Source: Acetobacteraceae bacterium
GTDB lineage: Bacteria; Pseudomonadota; Alphaproteobacteria; Acetobacterales; Acetobacteraceae
Reading direction: 5' to 3'
Length of the DNA stretch: 15,038 nucleotides
NCBI GenBank assembly: GCA_025356735.1
Contig: JANXRT010000235.1
Span: 1 to 15,038, forward strand
Below the pieces are notes generated by a model. It did not search any database, was not told the DNA's origin, and worked only from the letters and a program-made list of their open reading frames with translations. The position numbers and the translations under genes are program-made. Positions 6,992 to 13,114 of this stretch are shown piece by piece (position 1 is the first letter of the stretch; the number at the start of each line of letters is the position of its first letter).

Positions 6992-7095
6992 AGTTTTTCT
7001 ACGTAACCTGGCAGCAGGTCGATGGTGAGGACGCCATGCCGCACTAACTCTTTGCATGGGTCACTTAATGACGGATGGACAAGGATAGCACCCGG

Positions 7096-7142
7096 TATGG
7101 GGGGAGGGACTAAAACAGCATTTGGGGGTAGATATGGGGGTA
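7096..7142 (+). repeat. GGGGGTA direct repeats beside the tRNA gene, candidate integrase arm sites
   Basis: TTTGGGGGTAGA (7121-7132) is followed at once by TATGGGGGTAAA (7133-7144), two copies on a 12-bp period. A looser copy TATGGGGGGA is at 7096-7105. Repeated GGGGGTA boxes close to the 3' end of a tRNA gene resemble the arm-type sites of tyrosine integrases of genomic islands in alphaproteobacteria. No integrase gene lies between them and the tRNA gene. The assignment is inference from position and sequence style. Confidence 0.45.
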
Positions 7143-7197
7143 AAGGCCGCCATCCTAGAAATTAAACTAGATATTTCAATATGTTATGACGTTAGTT

Positions 7198-7287
<90 letters not shown>

Positions 7288-7298
7288 GCGGCGGCGGG

Positions 7299-7327
7299 GT
7301 TATAGTTGGGTAAGCGGTGGTTCGCAA
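7299..7327 (-). promoter_or_regulatory. Promoter of the tRNA-Ser gene
   Basis: On the minus strand TTGCGA (-35, 7327-7322) and TATAAC (-10, 7304-7299) are separated by 17 bases, and the tRNA begins about 12 bases after the -10 box. It is divergent from the rplU promoter. Confidence 0.6.
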
Positions 7328-7370
7328 CAGCCATGCATGGCAGCACAAAGGTCTGAACACCGTGTTTCGA

Positions 7371-7398
7371 TTGACACTGCCGTGTCCGCCGCTATAAC
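7371..7398 (+). promoter_or_regulatory. Sigma-70-type promoter of rplU-rpmA
   Basis: TTGACA (7371-7376) and TATAAC (7393-7398) are separated by 16 bases. The -10 region shares the 11-mer CTATAACCCCG with the tRNA promoter on the other strand. It is the only good promoter upstream of rplU and leaves a leader of roughly 105 bases. Confidence 0.7.
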
Positions 7399-7399
7399 C

Positions 7400-7511
7400 C
7401 CGGTTTCTGAAAGCCGGCAGCCGGAAGCGCGCTCGGGCGACAGATTGCCGCCATCCGCACGGTCGCGGAACCCGACTGGCCGATATTGGCCGAGCTACAG
7501 GATGCCAAACG
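7400..7511 (+). promoter_or_regulatory. 5' leader of the rplU-rpmA messenger
   Basis: The leader ends with GGCCGATATTGGCC (7478-7491), an imperfect hairpin about 20 bases before the rplU start, and contains the self-complementary region AAAGCCGGCAGCCGG. Leaders of ribosomal-protein operons are often bound by one of their own products. No known leader family can be assigned from sequence alone. Confidence 0.25.
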
Positions 7512-7826
7512 ATGTTCGCAGTGATCCGCACCGGCGGGAAACAATACCGTGTGACCCCGAACGCCGTGCTGAAGGTCGAGAAGCTGGAGGCCGAGCCGGG
7601 TTCGACCATTACCTTCACCGACGTGCTGGCGGTCGGCGGCGAGGGCGCCATGACGATTGGCGCTCCCAATGTGGCGGGCGCCAGCGTCACCGCGACGGTG
7701 ATCGCGCAGGACCGGCTCGACACCGTCATCATCTTCAAGAAGCGCCGCCGGCAGAACAGCCGCCGCCGCAATGGCCACCGCCAGCACGTCACCGTGCTGC
7801 GGGTGGCAGAAATCAACGCCGCCTGA
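7512..7826 (+). CDS. rplU: 50S ribosomal protein bL21
   Basis: A 104-residue protein opening MFAVIRTGGKQYRVTPNAVL, the hallmark bL21 start, with the basic FKKRRRQNSRRRNGHRQ region that contacts 23S rRNA at about residues 75-92. Length is normal for the family. AGGA lies about ten bases before the ATG. The protein is part of the large subunit. rpmA follows after a 15-base gap; rplU-rpmA is one of the most conserved pairs in bacteria and both are probably made from the promoter at 7371-7398. Confidence 0.97.
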   Translation: MFAVIRTGGKQYRVTPNAVLKVEKLEAEPGSTITFTDVLAVGGEGAMTIGAPNVAGASVTATVIAQDRLDTVIIFKKRRRQNSRRRNGHRQHVTVLRVAEINAA

Positions 7827-7841
7827 GCAGGAGCAAGCAAG

Positions 7842-8111
7842 ATGGCACATAAGAAAGCAGGCGGCTCCTCGCGTAACGGCCGCGACACCGAGGGCCGGCG
7901 CCTCGGCATCAAGAAGTACGGTGGCGAGAGCGTGGTCGCCGGCAACATCATCCTGCGCCAGCGCGGCACGCGCTGGAAGCCGGGCATCAATGTCGGGCTT
8001 GGCAAGGACCACACCATCTTTGCCCTGATCAACGGGCATGTCGAATACCACCACAAGGCCGAAGGCCGGGTGCATGTCTCGGTCGCGCCGCAGCAGGTTG
8101 CCGCCGAGTAG
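7842..8111 (+). CDS. rpmA: 50S ribosomal protein bL27
   Basis: An 89-residue protein opening MAHKKAGGSSRNGRDTEGRRLG, the conserved bL27 N-terminal tail that reaches toward the peptidyl transferase centre, then GNIILRQRGTRWKPG and GKDHTIFALINGHVEY. There is no cleavable extension of the Firmicutes type. AGGAG precedes the ATG by nine bases. The gene is followed by an intrinsic terminator, so rplU-rpmA forms a two-gene transcript largely separate from obgE downstream. Confidence 0.97.
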   Translation: MAHKKAGGSSRNGRDTEGRRLGIKKYGGESVVAGNIILRQRGTRWKPGINVGLGKDHTIFALINGHVEYHHKAEGRVHVSVAPQQVAAE

Positions 8112-8137
8112 GCCAACCAATGCAATCGCGTCGGATA

Positions 8138-8170
8138 CGGGGGTCGGCGCCAGCCGGCCCCCGATTTTGT
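8138..8170 (+). terminator. Intrinsic terminator after rpmA
   Basis: An 11-bp GC-rich stem starts CGGGGGTCGGC (8138-8148), with loop GCCA and right arm ending at 8163. It contains a single G-U pair and is followed by ATTTTGTT. It lies 26 bases after the rpmA stop codon. Confidence 0.8.
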
Positions 8171-8195
8171 TCAAACCCTTAACGCCGCAGGCAGA

Positions 8196-8313
8196 AAGCA
8201 TGGGGCTCTGCCCCGAACCCCGCAAAGGGGCCGTCGCCCCTTTGAACCCCTCTACTCAGGGGATGCGCTCCCGGGCGCGCCCCGGGCGGGGTTTGGGGCA
8301 GAGCCCCATGCTT
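8196..8313. repeat. 118-bp palindromic extragenic repeat with 28-bp arms
   Basis: The left arm (8196-8223) begins AAGCATGGGGCTCTGCCCC and the right arm (8286-8313) is its reverse complement with one mismatch. Between them are smaller hairpins: AAAGGGG/CCCCTTT around CCGTCG, CCCCT with AGGGG, and CCCGGG/CCCGGG. Repeats built from GGGGCTCTGCCCC with CCCC-rich inner hairpins are, to my knowledge, widespread between genes in Acetobacteraceae. The element ends only 17 bases before the obgE start, so it would fold in or near the obgE leader. Confidence 0.8.
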
Positions 8314-8330
8314 CCTTTTGGTCCAAACCC

Positions 8331-9341
8331 ATGAAATTTCTAGACCAAGCCAAAATCTATCTCCGCTCCGGCGACGGCGGCGACGGTGTGATCGCCTTCC
8401 GTCGTGAGCGCTTCATCGAATACGGCGGCCCTGACGGCGGCAAGGGCGGCCGCGGCGGCCACGTCATCTTCGTCGCGGTGCAGAACCTCAACACGTTGAT
8501 CGACTTCCGCTACACGCAGCATTTCCGTGCCCGCAAGGGCGGCAATGGCGCGGGATCCGACCGCACCGGAGCCGGCGCCGACGATGTGGTGATCTCGGTC
8601 CCTATCGGCACCGAAATCCTGGCAGATGACAACGAGACGCTGCTGGCCGACATGGATGTCGCGGGCAAGGAGGTCACGCTGCTGCGTGGCGGCGACGGCG
8701 GCAACGGCAACGCGCATTTCAAAAGCTCGACCAACCGGGCGCCACGGCGCGCCGATGTCGGCTGGCCGGGTGCGGAGCGTTGGGTCTGGCTGCGGCTCAA
8801 GCTGATTGCCGATGTGGGGCTGGTCGGGCTGCCGAATGCCGGCAAATCCACCTTCCTGGCCGCGTCGTCCGCGGCGCGGCCGAAGATCGCCGATTACCCA
8901 TTCACTACGCTGCACCCGCAGTTGGGCGTCGTTCGGCTGTCGGCCACGGAGGAATTCGTGCTGGCCGACATCCCCGGGCTGATCGAGGGCGCGCATGAGG
9001 GCGCCGGGCTTGGCGACCGTTTCCTGGGCCATGTCGAGCGCTGCGCCGTGCTGGTTCACCTGGTCGATGGTGCGGCTGGCAACGTCGCGCGTGCCTGGCG
9101 CCTGGTGCGGGAGGAGCTCCGCGCCTATGGCGGCGGCCTGGCCGACAAGCCAGAGATCATCGTGCTCAACAAGGCCGACACGATGACCCCGCGCGAGGCG
9201 ACGGCACGCCGCACCGCATTGGCCCGCGCGTCTGGCCATCCGGTGATGCTGATGTCGGGCGTGTCCGGCCAGGGCGTGCCCGAGGTGCTGCGCGCGGCGC
9301 AGAACGCCGTCACCGAGCAACGCCGCTCACGCGCGGCATGA
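8331..9341 (+). CDS. obgE: GTPase ObgE/CgtA, ribosome assembly and stress
   Basis: A 336-residue protein. Residues 1-158 form the glycine-rich Obg domain (MKFLDQAKIYLRSGDGGDG, GGPDGGKGGRGGHV, GGDGGNGNAHF). Residues 160-335 are the GTPase domain: G1 GLPNAGKST (166-173), switch region PFTTLHPQLG, G3 DIPG (213-216), G4 NKAD (280-283) and a G5-like MSGVSGQG. There is no C-terminal OCT domain, as usual in alphaproteobacteria. The protein binds the 50S subunit and links ribosome maturation to the nucleotide state of the cell. No good ribosome binding site is seen upstream (TTTTGGTCCAAACCC). The leader is dominated by the palindromic repeat. proB starts 10 bases after the stop. Confidence 0.96.
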   Translation: MKFLDQAKIYLRSGDGGDGVIAFRRERFIEYGGPDGGKGGRGGHVIFVAVQNLNTLIDFRYTQHFRARKGGNGAGSDRTGAGADDVVISVPIGTEILADDNETLLADMDVAGKEVTLLRGGDGGNGNAHFKSSTNRAPRRADVGWPGAERWVWLRLKLIADVGLVGLPNAGKSTFLAASSAARPKIADYPFTTLHPQLGVVRLSATEEFVLADIPGLIEGAHEGAGLGDRFLGHVERCAVLVHLVDGAAGNVARAWRLVREELRAYGGGLADKPEIIVLNKADTMTPREATARRTALARASGHPVMLMSGVSGQGVPEVLRAAQNAVTEQRRSRAA

Positions 9342-9351
9342 AGCCACCGGC

Positions 9352-10464
9352 ATGAATTTGCCGGCATTAGCCGATGCGCGTCGCCTGGTGGTCAAGATCG
9401 GCAGCGCCCTGGTGGTTGACGGCACCGAGCCGCGGCAGGCCTGGCTCGCCGGGGTCGCCGCCGATATCGCGGCATTGCGGGGCAGGGGAGTCGAAGTCAT
9501 CGTCGTGTCCTCCGGTGCCATCGCCCTGGCGCGGCGCACGCTTGGCTTCAACCGGCGCCGGTTGCGGCTGGAGGAGAAGCAGGCGGCGGCGGCGGTCGGC
9601 CAGATCCGGCTGGCGCAGGCCTGGAGCGTGGCGTTGTCGGCACAGAGCCTCGTCGCCGCGCAGCTGCTGCTGACGCTGGAGGATACCGAGAACCGCCGGC
9701 GCTACCTCAACGCCCGGGCTACCCTGAGCACCCTGCTCGGCCTCGGCTGCGTGCCGGTGATCAACGAGAACGACAGCGTCGCGACCTCGGAAATCCGTTT
9801 CGGCGACAACGACCGGCTGGCGGCTCGGGTGGCCGAAATGATGCAGGCCGACCAGCTGCTGCTGCTGTCGGACATAGACGGGCTCTACACCGCCGATCCG
9901 CGCACCAACCTGGCGGCCGAGCACATCGCCGTGGTGCCGGCGATCACGCCCGAGATCGAGGCGATGGGTGGCGAGCCGCCGCCCGGCTACTCCTCCGGCG
10001 GGATGCGGACCAAGCTGGCGGCGGCGCAGATCGCGACCCAGGCCGGCTGCGCGATGGCGATCGCCGTCGGTCACATCGCGAACCCGATCGCCGCCTTGGA
10101 GCAGGGTGGCCGCTGCACCTGGTTTCTGGCGGCGCCGGATGGGCGAACGTCGAGAAAGCGCTGGATCGCCGGGGCGCTGGCGCCGCTCGGCACGCTGACG
10201 GTCGATGGCGGCGCCGCCCGCGCGCTGGCCGGCGGCCGATCGCTGCTGCCCGCCGGGGTGCGCGCCGTCGCCGGAAATTTCGAGCGCGGCGATCCGGTCG
10301 TGGTGGTCAACGCCGATGGGGCGTTGCTGGCGCGTGGGCTGTCGGCCTATGCCAGCAGCGACGCGGAGCGCATCGCCGGCCATCGGTCCGACGAGATCGA
10401 GGCCATCCTCGGCTGGCGCGGCCGCGACGAGATCATCCACCGCGACGATCTGGTATTGCTTTAG
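9352..10464 (+). CDS. proB: Glutamate 5-kinase
   Basis: A 370-residue cytosolic enzyme that phosphorylates L-glutamate with ATP, the first step of proline synthesis. The amino-acid-kinase domain spans about 1-265: VVKIGSALVV with Lys15, a VVSSGAIALARR loop, PVINENDSVATSEIRFGDNDRLAA for glutamate binding, LLLSDIDGLYTADP for nucleotide binding and GGMRTKLAAAQIA. A PUA domain follows at about 280-365 (TLTVDGGAARAL, FERGDPVVVV), so this is the full-length form. It lies 10 bases after obgE and 47 bases before proA, which carries out the next step. The ribosome binding site is weak (GAAG). In this enzyme class proline usually inhibits the kinase; the sequence does not settle this here. Confidence 0.96.
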   Translation: MNLPALADARRLVVKIGSALVVDGTEPRQAWLAGVAADIAALRGRGVEVIVVSSGAIALARRTLGFNRRRLRLEEKQAAAAVGQIRLAQAWSVALSAQSLVAAQLLLTLEDTENRRRYLNARATLSTLLGLGCVPVINENDSVATSEIRFGDNDRLAARVAEMMQADQLLLLSDIDGLYTADPRTNLAAEHIAVVPAITPEIEAMGGEPPPGYSSGGMRTKLAAAQIATQAGCAMAIAVGHIANPIAALEQGGRCTWFLAAPDGRTSRKRWIAGALAPLGTLTVDGGAARALAGGRSLLPAGVRAVAGNFERGDPVVVVNADGALLARGLSAYASSDAERIAGHRSDEIEAILGWRGRDEIIHRDDLVLL

Positions 10465-10511
10465 GCCCGGTCCGGAATTCCCAACCGGCTCGCCCGCTGA
10501 TAGTGTTGCCC

Positions 10512-11756
10512 ATGGACAATGAGTTTCTGCCTCTCGCGACCGCCGCGGCCCGCGAGGCCTCGCGCTGGCTGGCGCGGTCGTCGGCGGCGCAGCGCGATGC
10601 CGGGCTGCTTTCCATGGCGGAGGCGATGCGGGCGGCCGAGGCCGAAATCCTGGCAGCCAACGCGACGGACATTGGTTCATTCACCGGCTCCGCGTCGTTG
10701 CGCGACCGCCTGGTGCTGGACCCGCATCGCATCGCCGCCATGGCGCAAGGCCTTGAGGACATCGCGGTACTGCCGGACCCGCTCGACCGGACCCTGGCCG
10801 AGTGGACCCGGCCCAACGGGTTGCGCTTCCGCCGCATCGCGACGCCGATCGGGGTGATCGGGATGATCTACGAGAGCCGCCCCAACGTCGGCGCCGACGC
10901 CGCCGGCCTGTGCCTCAAATCCGGCAACGCCGTGATCCTGCGCGGTGGCTCCGAAAGTTTTTACAGCTCGATCGCGATCCATGCAGCCCTGATATCAGGC
11001 CTGCGCGCCGCCGGGTTGCCGGAGGCCTGCGTCCAGGTTGCGCCCTCGACCGATCGCGCCTTTGTCGCCGCCATGCTCGGCGCCGCCGGCGCCATCGACC
11101 TGATCATCCCACGCGGCGGCAGGTCGCTGGTCGAGCGCGTGCAGAGGGAAGCGCGGGTGCCGGTGCTGGCCCATGCCGAGGGGCTCAACCACACCTACGT
11201 CCACGCCGCCGCTGATCCGGAGATGGCGCGCAAGATCCTCGCCAACGCCAAGATGCGCCGCACCAGCGTCTGTGGTGCGACCGAGACTCTGCTGATCGAC
11301 CGCGAGGTGGCACCCACCCTGCTGCCGCTGCTGATTGCCGACCTGCGCGCGCTCGGCTGCAATTTCCGCGCCGACGGTGCTTCCCGCGAGATCGTGCCCG
11401 GCCTGCCGCCGGCCGCAGACAACGATTTCGACACAGAATGGCTGGACGCGATCCTGTCGGTTCGCGTGGTCGATGGCGTCGATCAGGCGCTGGCTCATAT
11501 CGCGCGCCATGGCAGCGGCCACACCGACGCGATCGTCACCGAGGATGCGGATGCGGCGGAGATCTTCCTGGCCGGCATCGACAGTGCGGTCGCGCTGTGG
11601 AACGCATCGACCCAGTTCTGCGATGGCGCCGAGTTCGGCTTCGGCGCCGAGATCGGCATCGCCACTGGGCGCGTCCACGCCCGCGGCCCGGTCGGGCTGG
11701 AGCAGCTCACCACCTACCGCTACGTCGTGCTCGGCGACGGCCAGGTGCGGCCCTGA
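10512..11756 (+). CDS. proA: Gamma-glutamyl phosphate reductase
   Basis: A 414-residue aldehyde-dehydrogenase-fold enzyme that reduces the ProB product with NADPH to glutamate semialdehyde. The visible family signatures are GVIGMIYESRPNVGADAAGL, LKSGNAVILRGG, the catalytic cysteine in RRTSVCGATETLL (Cys254 from this start), and ARGPVGLEQLTTYRYVVLGDG at the end. I chose ATG 10512 over an in-frame GTG at 10503, which adds only three residues; neither has a clear ribosome binding site, so the choice is uncertain. Substrate is passed from ProB, encoded directly upstream. The stop codon is 56 bases before the preferred start of nadD. Confidence 0.96.
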   Translation: MDNEFLPLATAAAREASRWLARSSAAQRDAGLLSMAEAMRAAEAEILAANATDIGSFTGSASLRDRLVLDPHRIAAMAQGLEDIAVLPDPLDRTLAEWTRPNGLRFRRIATPIGVIGMIYESRPNVGADAAGLCLKSGNAVILRGGSESFYSSIAIHAALISGLRAAGLPEACVQVAPSTDRAFVAAMLGAAGAIDLIIPRGGRSLVERVQREARVPVLAHAEGLNHTYVHAAADPEMARKILANAKMRRTSVCGATETLLIDREVAPTLLPLLIADLRALGCNFRADGASREIVPGLPPAADNDFDTEWLDAILSVRVVDGVDQALAHIARHGSGHTDAIVTEDADAAEIFLAGIDSAVALWNASTQFCDGAEFGFGAEIGIATGRVHARGPVGLEQLTTYRYVVLGDGQVRP

Positions 11757-11785
11757 GCCGATTCGCGGCGGTGGCCGCCCCGCTG

Positions 11786-11822
11786 GAGGTGGCCCCGGTG
11801 GAGGTGGCCCCGGTGGAGGTGG
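11786..11822 (+). repeat. 15-bp tandem repeat (ribosome-binding-site/GTG modules) before nadD
   Basis: GAGGTGGCCCCGGTG occurs twice in tandem (11786-11800 and 11801-11815) with a partial third copy to 11822. Each copy has GGAGG followed about eight bases later by an in-frame GTG, so every repeat unit is a complete ribosome binding site plus start codon for nadD. Confidence 0.75.
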
Positions 11823-12436
11823 ATCGCCTGCCAGCGTGGGGCGACCGCCGCCGGATGCGCGTCGGGCTGCTGGGTGGCTCGTTCAATCCGGCCCATGCCG
11901 GTCATCTGCATGTCGCCCGGCTGGCGCTGGCGCGGCTCGGGCTGGATCAGGTCTGGCTGATGGTGTCGCCCGGCAACCCGCTGAAACCGGCGCTCGGCAT
12001 GATGCCGATGATCGACCGGCTGGCAAGCGCGCGCGCGGCGATCGGCCGTGCCCGCGAACCGCGCCGGGTGGTGGCGACCGCCATCGAGGCGGCGTTGGGC
12101 ACGCGCTACACGGTCGATACGTTGCGCGTTCTGTGCCGCCGGTTCCCACGCACGGATTTCGTCTGGCTGATGGGCGCCGACAACCTGGTCCAGTTGCCGG
12201 CCTGGCGGCAATGGCGCGAAATCATGCGCACGATGCCGGTCGCGGTTCTGCCGCGTCCCGGCTATAACCATCGCGCGCTGGCTGGGCATGTGGCGCGGCG
12301 GTTCGCCGGCGCCCGGCTTCCGGCTCGTGCCGAAAGATGTCTGGCGCTGTCGCCGGCGCCTGCCTGGATGTTCCTGCCTGCCCCGCAACATGCCGCCTCG
12401 GCGACGCAAATCCGCGCCGCCGCCGGTTCGGCATAG
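11813..12436 (+). CDS. nadD: Nicotinate-nucleotide adenylyltransferase
   Basis: A 207-residue enzyme from GTG 11813 that adenylylates nicotinate mononucleotide to deamido-NAD, a late step of NAD synthesis. The nucleotidyltransferase signature GLLGGSFNPAHAGHLHVA (the GxFxPxHxGH motif) is at about residues 18-34, MGADNLVQLPAW lies mid-protein, and SATQIRAA near the end is the family's second nucleotide motif. I prefer GTG 11813 because GGAGG (11800-11804) lies eight bases upstream and because the added LPAWGDRRR resembles the lead-in of other alphaproteobacterial NadD proteins. ATG 11855 would give 193 residues with no ribosome binding site; GTG 11798 is also possible. rsfS follows after 10 bases. 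Confidence 0.93.
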   Translation: MEVDRLPAWGDRRRMRVGLLGGSFNPAHAGHLHVARLALARLGLDQVWLMVSPGNPLKPALGMMPMIDRLASARAAIGRAREPRRVVATAIEAALGTRYTVDTLRVLCRRFPRTDFVWLMGADNLVQLPAWRQWREIMRTMPVAVLPRPGYNHRALAGHVARRFAGARLPARAERCLALSPAPAWMFLPAPQHAASATQIRAAAGSA

Positions 12437-12446
12437 GAGTCGTGCC

Positions 12447-13028
12447 ATAGCCCGCAAGCCACCGACCTCGACCTCCGCCCCTACCGGAGACGCACCCCGC
12501 AAGCGGGTTGCCGCGCGGAAACCGTTGCGTCCGGCATTGTCAGGAGCCGCGAAAACGCCCGGCACGCCGCGCAAGAAGGCGGCGGTCGCCGGCCCCAAGC
12601 GCATCGCCGATCCCGCCATGCCGCGGCGCCGGGCCACCAAGGCGGAGAAGCCTAGCGACATCGCGCGCCTCGATCTGTTGCAGAAGGTGATCGTGGACAG
12701 CATGGAGGACGACAAGGCGGAGAACGTGGTCGCGCTCGACTTCGCGGGGAAGACCGCGTTCTGCGACCGCATGGTGATCGGCACTGGCATCGCCGACCGC
12801 CAGATCACCGCGATGGCGACCCACCTTGAGGAGAAGCTGCACGAGAACGGCATCAAGCGGGTGCAGGTCGAGGGCTCGGGTGGATCGGACTGGGTGCTGA
12901 TCGACGCCGGCGACATCATCATCCACCTTTTCAAGCCGGAGGCGCGGACGCTGTACGCGCTCGAGAAGATGTGGGGACCCGATCTCGACGATCCCGCGCC
13001 GGAAATGTCACGCTCTGACACGCCCTGA
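12447..13028 (+). CDS. rsfS: Ribosomal silencing factor RsfS, probable AUA start
   Basis: The RsfS/Iojap core is clear: LDLLQKVIVDSMEDDKAENVV, GTGIADRQITAMATHLEEKL, SGGSDWVLIDAGDIIIHLF and ARTLYALEKMW. RsfS binds uL14 on the 50S subunit and blocks subunit joining when nutrients run low. The start is unusual. AGGAG (12435-12439), overlapping the nadD stop, sits seven bases before ATA 12447, which opens a frame reading IARKPPTSTSAP and then a Pro/Lys/Arg-rich tail with GC-ending codons. A MARKP-type basic start would be normal for this gene in related bacteria. The first in-frame ATG is 12618 (136 residues, no ribosome binding site). The AUA start gives 193 residues. The gene's identity is certain; the start is not. 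rsfS closes the obgE-proB-proA-nadD run. Confidence 0.9.
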   Translation: MARKPPTSTSAPTGDAPRKRVAARKPLRPALSGAAKTPGTPRKKAAVAGPKRIADPAMPRRRATKAEKPSDIARLDLLQKVIVDSMEDDKAENVVALDFAGKTAFCDRMVIGTGIADRQITAMATHLEEKLHENGIKRVQVEGSGGSDWVLIDAGDIIIHLFKPEARTLYALEKMWGPDLDDPAPEMSRSDTP

Positions 13029-13032
13029 CCCG

Positions 13033-13060
13033 GGAACTTTCGGTTCCGTAACTTTTTATT
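13033..13060 (+). terminator. Weak intrinsic terminator after rsfS
   Basis: GGAAC (13033-13037) pairs with GTTCC (13043-13047) around TTTCG, followed by GTAACTTTTTATT. The stem is only 5 bp, but position and T-run suit the end of the obgE-rsfS transcript. Confidence 0.45.
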
Positions 13061-13114
13061 ATCCGGATGCAGGTAGTCTAAGCGGGGCCGTTCAGGTCTT
13101 CCGGGAGCCGATAC

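Larger units (their letters stand above)
6941..7197. other. AT-richer non-coding junction between relics and tRNA-Ser
   Basis: This stretch holds the palindrome at 6971-6991 and the G-box repeats at 7096-7142. Its last 50 bases are AT-rich with CTAG repeated (for example at 7155 and 7167). No open frame in it looks like a protein. It reads as the decayed end of an integrated element (att region) next to the tRNA 3' end. Confidence 0.5.

Noticed and set aside
6971..6998. Palindrome plus T-run read as a plain intrinsic terminator
   Set aside because: No gene reads into it from the left on the plus strand, and its place just upstream of the regulator relic favours an operator. It is kept only as an alternative in the feature entry.
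8340..9320. A 326-codon minus-strand open frame opposite obgE
   Set aside because: It is an antisense shadow of a gene with all GTPase motifs present.
9367..10680. A 437-codon minus-strand open frame opposite proB
   Set aside because: It is the mirror of the proB codons, has no recognisable domain, and proB is fully supported on the other strand.
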